From Conexibacter sp. SYSU D00693 (GTDB lineage: Bacteria; Actinomycetota; Thermoleophilia; Solirubrobacterales; Solirubrobacteraceae): DNA of 64,000 nucleotides. The stretch spans positions 1,426,001 through 1,490,000 of the forward strand of contig NZ_CP070950.1 of NCBI RefSeq assembly GCF_017084525.1, read 5' to 3'. The notes below the pieces were generated by a model. It was not told the origin of the DNA. It searched no databases and was given only the letters and a program-made list of their open reading frames with translations. Made by a program: the position numbers and the translations under genes. Positions 39,828 to 49,212 of this stretch are shown here, piece by piece; within the stretch, counting starts at the first letter, position 1; each line of letters begins with the position of its first letter.

Positions 39828-42800
39828 CGCGGGGCGGCGCAGCGCCTGGAGGTGGCGCACCGCGAGCGTGAGGCCGGCGAGGTCCGCCGGGGCGTCGTCG
39901 AGGCTGAGCGCGCGGGTGAAGGCCTGGAGGCGCCGGCCGGTCTCGGCGCGGCGCCCGAGGAAGGCCTGCACGGCGTCGGCCGGCGACGCGCCCGGGGCCT
40001 CCTCGACCGCGCGCTGGGTGAGCACGCGACGAGCCTCGAGGAGGTCGTCGCGCACGGCGTGCACCGCCCAGCGCTGCAAGCGGGAGGCGGCCGGCAGCTC
40101 GTCGCACGCGCGCTCGAGCCAGTCGAGGGCCAGCGCGTCGCCCAGGCCGAACGCCACGCCCGCCACGTCGAGGACCTCGCGGCGCGTGGCCTGCGCGACG
40201 GCCACGAGGTCCGGCGCGTGGACCAGGGCGGGTTGACGGGCGTGGCGGCGGGCGAGCCGCGCCGGCGCGCCGGCCGCCTCCAGCCGCTCGGCCTCCTGGT
40301 CGCAGCGCGCGCACCAGTCGGCGCTGCGCAGCTCGCCCATGGCGGCCTCGAGCTGCTCGAGCCCGGCGCGGTGGGTCGCCAGCGCGGCCGTCGGGTCCTC
40401 GTCGGCCTGCCGCGTCAGCCACCAGCGCGTCGTGTCCTCCACGAGGTCGTCCACCCCGCCGACGAGCTCCCAGTAGGCGCCGCGGTCGCGCAGCGCGCGG
40501 TCCAGCGCCTCCACGGCGGCCCACCGCTCGACGGCACCCGTGCTCTCCCGCGCCAGCCGGAAGGCGCGCACGACCGCGGCGGGCGACACCGCCCGCTCGA
40601 CCGCCAGCCGCGACACGTACGTCGGGCCGAGGCTGTCGACCACGTCGTTGGCCACGAGCGTCGCGACCAGCTCGCGGCGCAGCGGGTGCTCGGCCAGCAG
40701 GTGGCCGAAGCGCTCGACGACCGGGTCGGGGAAGTAGCCGCGCAGCTCGGGCTCGGCGATCCACGGCTGGTCGGGCAGGGGCGAGGCCAGGAGCGCCGCC
40801 GTGAGCGAGCGCTTGGCGTAGGCGAGCAGGACCGCGAGCTCCGGACGCTCGAGGCCGGCGCCGGCGCGGCGGCGGTCGGCGAGCTCGTCGGCCCCCGGCA
40901 GCCCCTCGTCGCCGCGCACGAGCAGGCCGTCGGCCTCCAGCGCGGCCATCAGGTCCTCGTAGGCGTAGAGCGTGGAGCTGGCGCGGCGCACCTCCTTGGC
41001 CAGCACGGCGGCCTGCTGGGCGCTGTCGCGCAGGACGTGCGCGGTGACGTGGTCGGTGACTTCGCGCAGCAGCGCGTTGCGCCCGTCGCGGTCCAACTCC
41101 CCGCGGCGGACGGCCAGGTCGAGCAGGACCTTGAGGTTCACCTCGTGGTCGGAGCAGTCGACCCCGGCGCTGTTGTCGATGAAGTCGGCGTGGCACAGGA
41201 CGCCCGACCGTGAGGCCTCGACCCGCGCGCGCTGGGTGAGGCCGAGGTTGCCGCCCTCCCCCACCACGCGGCAGCGCAGGTCGCGCGCGTCGACGCGGAT
41301 GGGGTCGCTCGCCCGGTCCTGCGCGTCGTCGTCGCTCTCCGTGGAGGCCTTGACGACGGTCCCGATGCCGCCGTTGAACAGCAGGTCCACCGGCGCCCGC
41401 AGCACGGCGCGGATGACGTCGGCCGGCGTGAGGACCTCGTCGCCCTCGATCCCCAGCCGCGCGCGGACCTGCGGCGTGAGCTCGACGCGCTTGGCCCCGC
41501 GCGGCACGACCATCGCGCCCTCGCTGAGCACCTCGGGGTCGTAGTCGGCCCACGTGGAGCCCGGCAGCTCGAAGAGCCGCCGGCGCTCCTGCCACGAGCG
41601 CTCGGGGTCCGGGTCGGGGTCCAGGAAGACGTGGCGGTGGTCGTAGGCGGCGACGAGCTGGACACTGCGCGACAGCAGCAGCCCGTTGCCGAAGACGTCG
41701 CCGCTCATGTCGCCGATGCCCACCGCGGTGATGCGGTCGGTCTCGGGGTCGACGCCGAGCTCGCGGAAGTGGCGCTTGACCGCCTCCCACGCGCCGCGCG
41801 CCGTGATGCCCAGCGCCTTGTGGTCGTAGCCGTCCGAGCCGCCGGAGGCGAACGCGTCGCCGAGCCAGAAGCCGCGGCGCAGCGCCACGGCGTTGGCGGT
41901 GTCGCTGAACGTCGCGGTCCCCTTGTCGGCGGCGACGACGAGGTACGTGTCGTCCTCGTCGAGGACGCGCACGCCGTCGGGGTGCACGACGCGCCCGTCG
42001 TCGGCCAGGTCGTCGGTGACGTCGAGCAGGGCCTCGACGTAGCGCACGTACTGGCGCTCGACCTCGGTCCTCAGCGCGTGCGGCTCGTCCGGGCGCGCCT
42101 TGAGGAAGAAGCCGCCCTTCGCGCCCGCCGGGACGATGACCGCGTTCTTGGTCATCTGCGCGCGCAGCAGGCCGAAGACCTCCGTGCGGTAGTCCATGCG
42201 GTCCGACCACCGCAGGCCGCCGCGGGCGATCTTCCCGCCGCGCAGGTGGATGCCCTCCATGTCGGCGGCGTAGACGTAGATCTCGAACAGCGGCGCGGGC
42301 TGGGGCATCGCCGGGACCTGGGCCGAGCGCACCTTGAAGGCCAGCGCGTCGCGTCCGGGCCGGTAGGCGTTCGTGCGGACGATCGCGTCGATGAGGCCCA
42401 GCTGGTTGCGCAGGATGCGGTCGTGGTCGAGCAGCTCGACCGCGTCGAGCCCCTCGAGGACCTCGGCGCGCAGCGCCTCCTCGGCGGCCGTGTCGCGCGG
42501 GGCGTCAGGCCCGTGGGCGCCGTGGCGCAGCTCGAAGAGCGCGAGCTGCTTGGCGCACAGCTCCGGGTAGGCGGCGATGACGTCGTTCTGGAAGGCCTCG
42601 GTGTACCGGGATCCCAGGCGCTGGCGGTAGCGGCGGAACGCGCGCAGCAGCGCGACCTGGTGGCGGTCCAGGCCGCCGAGGACGACCAGGCGGTCGAGGC
42701 TGTCGGACTCGGCCTCCCCGCGCCAGACGGCGCCCAGCAGGTCGGCGACGCGGTCGGCGCACTCGGCCAGCGCCAGCGGGCGGTCGCCCGGGCCGAGCAC

Positions 42801-44444
42801 CGTGAAGCTCTGCACCCACAGCTCGTCGTCGCCGGCCAGGCGGGCCGGCTGCTCCTCGATGACCCGCAGGCCGAGGTGCTCGAGCATCGGCGTCGCGCGC
42901 GAGAGCTCGACCTTCGGGCCGCGCTTGTGGAAGGCGATGCGCGTGCGCCCGCCGGCGTCCTGCAGCCCGACGGCGAGGTCGCGGCCGCTGGCGGTCAGCT
43001 CCTCGAAGCACCGGACGTCGTCGACGGCCAGCGCCGGGCCGGTGACCGCGCGGTAGGCCTCGGGCAGCCGCCGGGCCCAGCGGGCGGCGAGCATGCGGCC
43101 GCGCTCGTCGCCGTGGCGTTCGACGAGCGCCTCGGCCAGGCGGTCCTCCCACGTGCGCGCGAGCGCGCGGACCTCGTCCTCGAGCTCGCGGACGTCGACC
43201 TCGGGCAGGCCGCCGGCGTCGTGGACGGTGAGATGCACGCGCACGCGGTCGTCCTCGCCGAGCACCTCGCTGACCTGCACGTCGTCGACGTCGAGCGCGC
43301 GGCGCAGGAGCTCGACGATGCCCTCACGGACCTCGGGGCCGTAGGACGGCCGCGGCAGGGCGGCGATGAACGCCGCGTCGTGGCCCGTCGCCGCCCGGCG
43401 CCCGAGCAGCCGCACGTCGGACCCGCGCAGCGACAGCAGCACGCTGATGGCCCGGCGCAGCTGCTCGGCGTCCGAGGCGAACAGCTCGTCCTTCGGGAAG
43501 GTGTCGAAGAGGTGCACGGCCGCCTTGAAGTCGTGCGAGCCCTCGACGAGGTCCTCGGCCTCCAGGACGTGGCGCAGCTTCTCGGCCAGCAGCGGCGTGC
43601 GGCTGGCGGGCTCGGCGTAGGCCCGGCTCGTGAGCAGGCCCATGAACCGCGACGTGCCGCCGCCGGGCGTGCGCACGAGCACCTCGTCGAGGCGCTCGCG
43701 GCGGTGGACGGTCGAGATCCGCTCGCTGCGGCGGAAGACCAGCGGTGTGCCGTCGTCGGGCGGCGGCGGGGTGCCGTCGTCGCCGCCCTCGCGCAGGAGC
43801 CCGAGCGGCGGCTCGCCCGAGGCGCCGAGCAGGACGACCTGGTCGTCGGCCAGCCAGCGCAGGAACGCCGCGGCCTCCGGGTCGCCGACCTCGTCGGCCG
43901 CGCGCAGGAGGCGGTCGCGCATCGCCGGGAAGTCCTCGACGACGACGCGCACCGTGGCCAGCACCTGGCGCACGGCGTCCTCGAGCGCCGCGAGCTCCTC
44001 GGGCTGGGCTCGGCGCTCGAGCTCGAAGTGCATCACCGACTCGCGCCGCGGCATCTCGCGCGGGTGGCCGATCGCCTCGAGGCGCCCCGCCGCGGAGCGG
44101 CGCACGCCGACGATCGGGTGCACGACGCGCCGCACGCGGTGGCCGCGCGCCTCGAGCGCCTCGGTCACCGAGTCGACGAGGAACGGCAGGTCGTCGGTGG
44201 CGGTCTCGACCACGGAGCCGGGCGTCGCGTACCCGTCGCGCTCGCGCTCGGGGGTGAACGCCCGGACCGCCGCTGGCGTGCCGTTGCGCCGCTCGGCCAG
44301 CGCGAGGGCGCCCCGCGCCTCGGCGCGCAGCTCCTCGACGGGCCGGTCGTCGGTGTCGGCGCAGCGGCGCGTGTACATGGCGAGGAACGCCGCGGCCGGT
44401 CCCTCGCCCTCCTGCTGGCCCTCGTCGAGCGTGGACGCGCTCAT
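39825..44444 (-). CDS. gdh: Large NAD-specific glutamate dehydrogenase
   Basis: This 1539 aa enzyme of the 180-kDa class oxidises glutamate to 2-oxoglutarate and ammonia with NAD. The N-terminal 600 residues are ACT-like regulatory segments (ETATDDLPFLVDSVTEAL near residue 80). The catalytic part has GGLRWSDRMDYRTEV near 740 and KNAVIVPAGAKGGFFLK near 770 with the active-site lysines, then a NAD domain including GIGDMSGDVFGNG. The long helical C-terminus is typical. The ATG at 44444 is 9 nt from a TACGTT box. Such enzymes mainly serve amino acid catabolism and feed the TCA cycle. Confidence 0.94.
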   Translation of the reverse strand: MSASTLDEGQQEGEGPAAAFLAMYTRRCADTDDRPVEELRAEARGALALAERRNGTPAAVRAFTPERERDGYATPGSVVETATDDLPFLVDSVTEALEARGHRVRRVVHPIVGVRRSAAGRLEAIGHPREMPRRESVMHFELERRAQPEELAALEDAVRQVLATVRVVVEDFPAMRDRLLRAADEVGDPEAAAFLRWLADDQVVLLGASGEPPLGLLREGGDDGTPPPPDDGTPLVFRRSERISTVHRRERLDEVLVRTPGGGTSRFMGLLTSRAYAEPASRTPLLAEKLRHVLEAEDLVEGSHDFKAAVHLFDTFPKDELFASDAEQLRRAISVLLSLRGSDVRLLGRRAATGHDAAFIAALPRPSYGPEVREGIVELLRRALDVDDVQVSEVLGEDDRVRVHLTVHDAGGLPEVDVRELEDEVRALARTWEDRLAEALVERHGDERGRMLAARWARRLPEAYRAVTGPALAVDDVRCFEELTASGRDLAVGLQDAGGRTRIAFHKRGPKVELSRATPMLEHLGLRVIEEQPARLAGDDELWVQSFTVLGPGDRPLALAECADRVADLLGAVWRGEAESDSLDRLVVLGGLDRHQVALLRAFRRYRQRLGSRYTEAFQNDVIAAYPELCAKQLALFELRHGAHGPDAPRDTAAEEALRAEVLEGLDAVELLDHDRILRNQLGLIDAIVRTNAYRPGRDALAFKVRSAQVPAMPQPAPLFEIYVYAADMEGIHLRGGKIARGGLRWSDRMDYRTEVFGLLRAQMTKNAVIVPAGAKGGFFLKARPDEPHALRTEVERQYVRYVEALLDVTDDLADDGRVVHPDGVRVLDEDDTYLVVAADKGTATFSDTANAVALRRGFWLGDAFASGGSDGYDHKALGITARGAWEAVKRHFRELGVDPETDRITAVGIGDMSGDVFGNGLLLSRSVQLVAAYDHRHVFLDPDPDPERSWQERRRLFELPGSTWADYDPEVLSEGAMVVPRGAKRVELTPQVRARLGIEGDEVLTPADVIRAVLRAPVDLLFNGGIGTVVKASTESDDDAQDRASDPIRVDARDLRCRVVGEGGNLGLTQRARVEASRSGVLCHADFIDNSAGVDCSDHEVNLKVLLDLAVRRGELDRDGRNALLREVTDHVTAHVLRDSAQQAAVLAKEVRRASSTLYAYEDLMAALEADGLLVRGDEGLPGADELADRRRAGAGLERPELAVLLAYAKRSLTAALLASPLPDQPWIAEPELRGYFPDPVVERFGHLLAEHPLRRELVATLVANDVVDSLGPTYVSRLAVERAVSPAAVVRAFRLARESTGAVERWAAVEALDRALRDRGAYWELVGGVDDLVEDTTRWWLTRQADEDPTAALATHRAGLEQLEAAMGELRSADWCARCDQEAERLEAAGAPARLARRHARQPALVHAPDLVAVAQATRREVLDVAGVAFGLGDALALDWLERACDELPAASRLQRWAVHAVRDDLLEARRVLTQRAVEEAPGASPADAVQAFLGRRAETGRRLQAFTRALSLDDAPADLAGLTLAVRHLQALRRPA

Positions 44445-44465
44445 GGTGCGCCCAACGTACCCGGA

Positions 44466-44834
44466 CTAGGTGTCGGTGCCCGGCGCGTAGTCCCCGATCG
44501 ACCACACGCGCCCGCCCGGGTCGCGGACGCCGAAGAAGCGCCCGTAGGACTCCTCGCGCAGGTCGTCGACGACCTCCGCGCCGGCCGCCCTGGCCTGCTC
44601 GAGCGCCGCGTGGACGTCGTCGACGACGAGGTACGGCACGTCGCCGTCGTAGGGCGATCCGTCGTTGCGGCGGCTGCCGACCATCACCCAGGCGTCGCCG
44701 CGGCGCAGCTCGGCATGGGCGACGGAGCGGCCGTCCTCGCCGGGGACGGCCATCACGCGCTCGAAGCCGAGGGCCCGCTCGAGCCACTCCATGGCGGTGT
44801 CGGCGTCGTCGTACTGGAAGCCGGAGATGAGCAT
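44466..44834 (-). CDS. VOC-family (glyoxalase-like) protein
   Basis: This 122 aa protein is a single vicinal-oxygen-chelate domain with two beta-alpha-beta-beta-beta halves: the N-terminal YDDADTAMEWLERALGFE and the C-terminal FGVRDPGGRVWSIGD. The GAEVVDDLREESYG segment and a Glu or His at usual metal positions are only partly kept, so antibiotic resistance-type or epimerase-like binding is possible, and methylmalonyl-CoA epimerase is less likely. It is 9 bp from the AraC gene on the same strand, with gdh 21 bp away. Confidence 0.82.
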   Translation of the reverse strand: MLISGFQYDDADTAMEWLERALGFERVMAVPGEDGRSVAHAELRRGDAWVMVGSRRNDGSPYDGDVPYLVVDDVHAALEQARAAGAEVVDDLREESYGRFFGVRDPGGRVWSIGDYAPGTDT

Positions 44835-44843
44835 GGGCCGACC

Positions 44844-45677
44844 CTAGGTCAGGGGCAGCGGCCCGCTCTTGGAGGAATCGGAACGGCGGACGGCGAGCAG
44901 GGCCGTCGGCGCCAGGCCCGTGAGGTCGCGGACCTCGCGAGAGAAGTGGGCCTGGTCGGCGAAGCCCGCCTCGGCGGCGGCGCGCGCGGCGCCCGTGCCG
45001 CCCTCGAAGAGCTCCCAGGCGCGCTGGAAGCGCAGGACGCGGGCCGCCTGCTTGGGCGGGATGCCGACGTGGTCGCGGAAGCGGTTGGTGAGGTGGCGGG
45101 TGCTGCAGCGCAGCTCGGCGGCGAGCTCGCCCACGCGCAGCCGGCCGTCCGTGGCCTCGAGCCGCGACCAGGCGTGGGCGACGTCGGGCGGTGCGGGACG
45201 GCCGTCGAGGATGCGGTCGAGCAGGAAGCGCTGGAGGAGCTCGAGGCGCGCCGTCCACGAGGGCGTGTGGCGCAGGCGGTCGACCAGCCGGGCGGCCTCG
45301 CGGCCCAGGACGTCGTCGAGGCGGAAGCTGCCCTCGGCCAGCTCGTGCATCGCGACGCCGCACAGCCGCTGGCAGCCCAGCGGCGTGATGAGCGCCTGCA
45401 CGCCCTCCTGGATCCCGCCGGGCACGCTGGTGAAGACCGACCCCGTCCCCAGGCCGGCGACGAGGCCGTCCGGGAAGCACCGGTCCTCCGGCGTGGGCGA
45501 GCCGGCGACCAGCAGCGGCGCGCCGAGGTTCACCACGAGGACCGTCTGGGCGACCGGCAGCTCGCGCCGGCGCCCCGGCCGGACGGCGGTCTCGACGTAG
45601 CCGTAGAGCGCCCGAACGTAGGGGCGCAGCGCCGGATGCGGGACCGCCGTGCTCATGAGCAGCTGCGCGTCCGCCAT
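44844..45677 (-). CDS. AraC-family transcriptional regulator
   Basis: This 277 aa regulator has an N-terminal sensor of about 170 residues of the DUF6597-like type and a C-terminal double helix-turn-helix. The DNA-binding part includes LRVGELAAELRCSTRHLTNRF and the second helix pair AAAEAGFADQAHFSREV, followed by the family motif LTGLAPTAL (cf. GxSPxxYR). It lies immediately upstream of the VOC gene, which may be its target. The inducer is unknown. Confidence 0.88.
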   Translation of the reverse strand: MADAQLLMSTAVPHPALRPYVRALYGYVETAVRPGRRRELPVAQTVLVVNLGAPLLVAGSPTPEDRCFPDGLVAGLGTGSVFTSVPGGIQEGVQALITPLGCQRLCGVAMHELAEGSFRLDDVLGREAARLVDRLRHTPSWTARLELLQRFLLDRILDGRPAPPDVAHAWSRLEATDGRLRVGELAAELRCSTRHLTNRFRDHVGIPPKQAARVLRFQRAWELFEGGTGAARAAAEAGFADQAHFSREVRDLTGLAPTALLAVRRSDSSKSGPLPLT

Positions 45678-45690
45678 CCGGTCCTCCCTC

Positions 45691-46575
45691 CTACGCCGGT
45701 TGGGGCTCCGGCTCGGGGGCGTGGTCGGCCGGCCCGGGCACGAGCGCGGCGCCCGCCACCACGAGGGCGAAGGCCAGGAGGCGGACGGCCAGGCCGCCGC
45801 TGCCGTCGGGCAGCGGCTCCTCGAAGACGATCGGCCCCGCCGCGATGGTCACGACGTTCGCGGCGGCGCTGGTGAGCGCGATGACGGCGACCGCGGGGCC
45901 GATCTGCAGCGACCGGGCGCTCACCACGAGGCCGATGAGCGACAGGACGGTGATGACGAGCGCCTCGGGCGTGAGGAGCACGAGCAGCCACTTCTCGTCG
46001 ATCATCGGCGTCGCCGCCTTGATGGCGACGTCCGAGCCGCCCCACAGCAGGCCCGCGGAGACCGCCAGGACGGGGCCCGCACGCGGCGTGTCACCGAGGA
46101 CGAAGCCGGCGCACGCGAAGGCCCCGATGGTCAGCGCGGCGACGTAGAGCCACATCGTCGCGGCGTCGAAGTCGTCGTAGGCGTGGTCGGCGCCGCCCTC
46201 GAGCGTCAGGGCGAGGAGCGCGAGGCCGGCGGCCACCAGCGCGACGCCGATCCACTCGCGCCGTCCAGCCGGCAGGCCGAAGACCCGGTCGGCCAGCGGG
46301 GTGAGGAGGACCAGGCCGCCGGCGATGACCGCCTGGACGATGCTGATGGGCGCCAGCGCCAGCGCGGCGACGTGGAAGGCCCACGCGCCGATGGCGACGA
46401 GGATCCCGAGCGTCCACCACCGGTTGGCGAACAGCGCGACGGTCGAGCGGACCGGGTGGCGCCACTCCACCGCCGGGGCGCCGGCGGCGCCACGCTGCTT
46501 GAACAGGAAGCCCAGGAGGGCGACGACCGAGCAGCAGAGCGCGAAGAAGAGGCCGAGGGCGACGGAGGCAGACAC
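45691..46575 (-). CDS. DMT-superfamily (EamA-like) transporter
   Basis: This 294 aa membrane protein has about 9-10 helices and EamA-like repeats: an N-terminal VALGLFFALCCSVVALLGFLFK, a middle ALAPISIVQAVIAGGLVLLTPLADR and a C-terminal LQIGPAVAVIALTSAAANVV. It lacks a signal peptide. Its short Pro/Glu-rich tail is cytoplasmic. It precedes the AraC gene by 13 bp on the same strand, so an AraC-VOC-transporter operon is plausible, perhaps for drug or metabolite export. Substrate is unknown. Confidence 0.8.
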   Translation of the reverse strand: MSASVALGLFFALCCSVVALLGFLFKQRGAAGAPAVEWRHPVRSTVALFANRWWTLGILVAIGAWAFHVAALALAPISIVQAVIAGGLVLLTPLADRVFGLPAGRREWIGVALVAAGLALLALTLEGGADHAYDDFDAATMWLYVAALTIGAFACAGFVLGDTPRAGPVLAVSAGLLWGGSDVAIKAATPMIDEKWLLVLLTPEALVITVLSLIGLVVSARSLQIGPAVAVIALTSAAANVVTIAAGPIVFEEPLPDGSGGLAVRLLAFALVVAGAALVPGPADHAPEPEPQPA

Positions 46576-46605
46576 GGGGCGCGCCGCAGGCTAGCGACGC
46601 GCCCC
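46576..46605. terminator. Hairpin between pckG and the DMT transporter
   Basis: Arms GGGGCGCG (46576-46583) and CGCGCCCC (46598-46605) enclose 14 nt. It is 29 nt past the pckG stop and ends at the transporter's start region; it probably terminates pckG. Confidence 0.5.
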
Positions 46606-46634
46606 GAAGGTGCCTGTTGCCGTCCCGCGGCCGG

Positions 46635-48434
46635 CTAGCCGAGGCGCTGCTCGAGCGCGTCGAACTGCGCCTGCACCTGGGCGGGCAGGTGGTCGCCGAA
46701 CTTGGCGAGGAACTCGCGGACCTGCGGCAGCTCGTCCTTGACCTGCTGCGGGTCGACGGTGAGCAGCTCGTCGAGCGCCTCGTCGGAGATGCTCAGCCCC
46801 TCCAGGTCGAGGTCGTCCTTCTTCGGGACCAGGCCGATCGGGGTCTCGACGGCCTCGCCCTCGCCGTCGCAGCGGCGGAAGACCCACTCCAGGACGCGCG
46901 AGTTCTCGCCGAAGCCGGGCCACAGGAACCCGCCCTCGTCGTCCTTGCGGAACCAGTTGACGTAGAAGACCTTCGGGAGCTTGGACGCCTCGGTCTGCTC
47001 GCCGATCTTCAGCCAGTGGGCCATGTAGTCGCCCATGTTGTAGCCCGCGAAGGGCAGCTGGGCGAACGGGTCGAAGCGCAGCTGGCCGACCGTGCCGAAG
47101 GCGGCGGCGGTCATCTCGGAGCTCATCGTGGCGCCCATGAAGACGCCGTGCTCCCAGTCGAAGGCCTCGCGCACGAGCGGGACGCCGGAGGCGCGGCGGC
47201 CGCCGAAGAGGAACGCGTCGATCGGCACGCCGGCCGGGTCCTGCCACTCGTCGGCGATCGACGGGGCCTGGTCGGCGCTGACGGTGAAGCGCGCGTTCGG
47301 GTGGGCGGCGGGCTCGTCGGAGGCCGGCGTCCAGTCGCGGCCCTTCCAGTCGATGGCGTGGCCCGGCGCGTCGCTGAGGCCCTCCCACCAGACGTCGCCG
47401 TCGTCGGTGAGGGCGCAGTTGGTGAAGATCGTGTTCTCCCGGATCGCCGCGATGGCGTTCGGGTTGGTCTTCTCGCCCGTGCCGGGGGCGACGCCGAAGA
47501 AGCCGGCCTCGGGGTTGATGGCGTACAGGCGGCCGTCGTCGCCGAACTTCATCCACGCGATGTCGTCGCCGACAGTCTCGACGGTCCAGCCCTCGAGCGT
47601 CGGGATGAGCATGGCGAGGTTGGTCTTGCCGCACGCGCTCGGGAAGGCGCCCGTGACGTACTTGACCTTCCCCTCCGGCGAGGTGAGCTTGAGGATGAGC
47701 ATGTGCTCGGCCATCCAGCCCTCGTCGCGGGCCATGATCGAGGCGATGCGCAGCGCGAAGCACTTCTTGCCCAGCAGGGCGTTGCCGCCGTAGCCCGAGC
47801 CGTAGGACCAGATCTCGCGCGACTCGGTGAAGTGGACGATGTACTTCGTCTCGGCGTTCGTCGGCCACGGCACGTCCTCCTGGCCGGTCTCGAGCGGCGC
47901 GCCGATGGAGTGCACGCACGGGACGAACTCCCCGCCGTCGCCGAGGACCTCGAGGGCGCCGGCGCCCATGCGGGTCATGATGCGCATGGAGACGACGACG
48001 TAGGGCGAGTCGGTGAGCTGGACGCCGATGTGGCTCTTGTCCGAGCCGAGCGGGCCCATGGAGAACGGGACGACGTACATCGTCCGGCCCTTCATCGCGC
48101 CGGTGAAGAGCTCCGTCATCTTCTGGCGCATCTCGTCCGGGTCGGCCCAGTTGTTCGTCGGGCCGGCCTCGTCCTCGGTCGGGGCGCAGATGAACGTGCG
48201 GTCCTCGACGCGGGCGACGTCGGACGGGTCCGACCACGCGAGGTAGCTGTTCGGGCGCTTGGCGTCCGAGAGCCTCTTGAAGGTCCCCGCGTCCACGAGC
48301 TCCTGGCAGAAGCGGTCGTACTCCTCGGCGGAGCCGTCGCACCAGTGGACGTCCTCGGCCTGGGTCAGTGCTGCGATCTCATCGACCCAGGCCACGAGCT
48401 TCTCGTGCTTGGTCGGGACAGTCATCTCGCTCAC
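46635..48434 (-). CDS. pckG: GTP-dependent phosphoenolpyruvate carboxykinase
   Basis: PckG interconverts oxaloacetate and phosphoenolpyruvate with GTP, the first step of gluconeogenesis. The 599 aa protein has the P-loop [14 protein letters not shown] near residue 262 (the reactive Cys belongs to GTP-type enzymes), the kinase 2 segment [10 protein letters not shown] and RASGVPLV. I chose the GTG at 48434 because AGGAG lies 8 nt upstream; an ATG at 48425 follows in frame. Together with sucCD and ethylmalonyl-CoA pathway genes it allows growth on acetyl-CoA-forming substrates. CTTGC-TC-GCAAG at 48454 may be a regulator site. Confidence 0.96.
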   Translation of the reverse strand: MSEMTVPTKHEKLVAWVDEIAALTQAEDVHWCDGSAEEYDRFCQELVDAGTFKRLSDAKRPNSYLAWSDPSDVARVEDRTFICAPTEDEAGPTNNWADPDEMRQKMTELFTGAMKGRTMYVVPFSMGPLGSDKSHIGVQLTDSPYVVVSMRIMTRMGAGALEVLGDGGEFVPCVHSIGAPLETGQEDVPWPTNAETKYIVHFTESREIWSYGSGYGGNALLGKKCFALRIASIMARDEGWMAEHMLILKLTSPEGKVKYVTGAFPSACGKTNLAMLIPTLEGWTVETVGDDIAWMKFGDDGRLYAINPEAGFFGVAPGTGEKTNPNAIAAIRENTIFTNCALTDDGDVWWEGLSDAPGHAIDWKGRDWTPASDEPAAHPNARFTVSADQAPSIADEWQDPAGVPIDAFLFGGRRASGVPLVREAFDWEHGVFMGATMSSEMTAAAFGTVGQLRFDPFAQLPFAGYNMGDYMAHWLKIGEQTEASKLPKVFYVNWFRKDDEGGFLWPGFGENSRVLEWVFRRCDGEGEAVETPIGLVPKKDDLDLEGLSISDEALDELLTVDPQQVKDELPQVREFLAKFGDHLPAQVQAQFDALEQRLG

Positions 48435-48453
48435 GTCCGGAGCTCCTCGTTCG

Positions 48454-48465
48454 CTTGCTCGCAAG
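48454..48465. promoter_or_regulatory. Inverted repeat CTTGC-TC-GCAAG before pckG
   Basis: This palindrome lies 20 nt upstream of the pckG start. Related TTGC/GCAA half-site pairs occur before the MarR gene and before the ClpE-like gene. It may be an operator. Confidence 0.35.
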
Positions 48466-48553
48466 AAGGTCGGTGGGGCGGGAAGGTCCGTCTGCGACCC
48501 ACCGGAGGCCGGGACACTACCCCTTTGGCGTCGACGGGACGCCGACGTCTGGA

Positions 48554-48581
48554 GGGTGCCCGGCATCGCGCCCGGGCACCC
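48554..48581. terminator. Hairpin terminator after the MaoC gene
   Basis: Perfect 10-bp arms GGGTGCCCGG (48554-48563) and CCGGGCACCC (48572-48581) flank an 8-nt loop. It is 20 nt past the MaoC stop on the minus strand. No T-run is present. Confidence 0.65.
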
Positions 48582-48601
48582 CGTTCCAGCAGGTGTCCGT
48601 G

Positions 48602-49174
48602 CTAGTCGCCGGACGGCGCGGAGGTCGCGTTCGCGTCCGCGTCCGTGGAGCCGTCGGCGCCCTCGAGGCCCGGGTTCTTCTTGGGCACGAGGACCAGGCG
48701 CTTGAACTCGGCGACGAGCGTGCCGTCCTGGTTGAGGACCTTCGTGTGGACCTTCACGACGCCGCGGTCGGGCTTGGAGCGCGAGGCCTTCTTCTCGAGC
48801 ACCTCGGTCTCGACGAACAGGGTGTCGCCGTGGAAGACCGGGTTGGGGTGGCTGAGCTCCTCCGTGGCGAGGTTGGCGATCGCCTTGCCCGAGACGTCGC
48901 TGACGCTCATGCCCAGGGCGAGCGAGTAGACCAGCGGACCCACGACGACGTTGCGGCCCTGCTGCGACTTGCCCGCGTACACGTCGTTGATGTGCAGCGG
49001 GTGGTGGTTCATGGTGATCAGGCAGAACAGGTGGTCGTCGGCCTCGGTCACCGTCTTGGCGGGCCAGTGCTTGTAGACCGCGCCCTCCTCGAACTCCTCG
49101 AAGTAGCGGCCGTACGTGTGGGCGCCGCTCGCCTCGCGCTCGCGCTGGTCGGTCGTGAATCCGTTGTCGCTCAT
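48602..49174 (-). CDS. MaoC-like dehydratase, candidate mesaconyl-CoA hydratase
   Basis: This 190 aa single hot-dog domain has the MaoC region [16 protein letters not shown] near residue 53, the variant of the hydratase motif seen in mesaconyl-CoA hydratases and related beta-methylmalyl-CoA dehydratases, and [15 protein letters not shown]. The C-terminus is a 20-residue acidic Asp/Ala/Ser tail. In the ethylmalonyl-CoA pathway this enzyme hydrates mesaconyl-CoA. Well-studied proteobacterial versions are about 340 aa with two domains, so this would be the short actinobacterial form acting as a dimer. The lyase for the next step is 1.7 kb away. Confidence 0.75.
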   Translation of the reverse strand: MSDNGFTTDQREREASGAHTYGRYFEEFEEGAVYKHWPAKTVTEADDHLFCLITMNHHPLHINDVYAGKSQQGRNVVVGPLVYSLALGMSVSDVSGKAIANLATEELSHPNPVFHGDTLFVETEVLEKKASRSKPDRGVVKVHTKVLNQDGTLVAEFKRLVLVPKKNPGLEGADGSTDADANATSAPSGD

Positions 49175-49212
49175 GGGGGGCGAGAGTGTGCCCGACGGGG
49201 CCTACACAGGGT

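Noticed and set aside
41631-45875. 1414-codon plus-strand frame
   Set aside because: Shadow of the glutamate dehydrogenase and neighbouring minus-strand genes; composition is Val/Arg/Ala-biased as expected for antisense of GC-rich genes.
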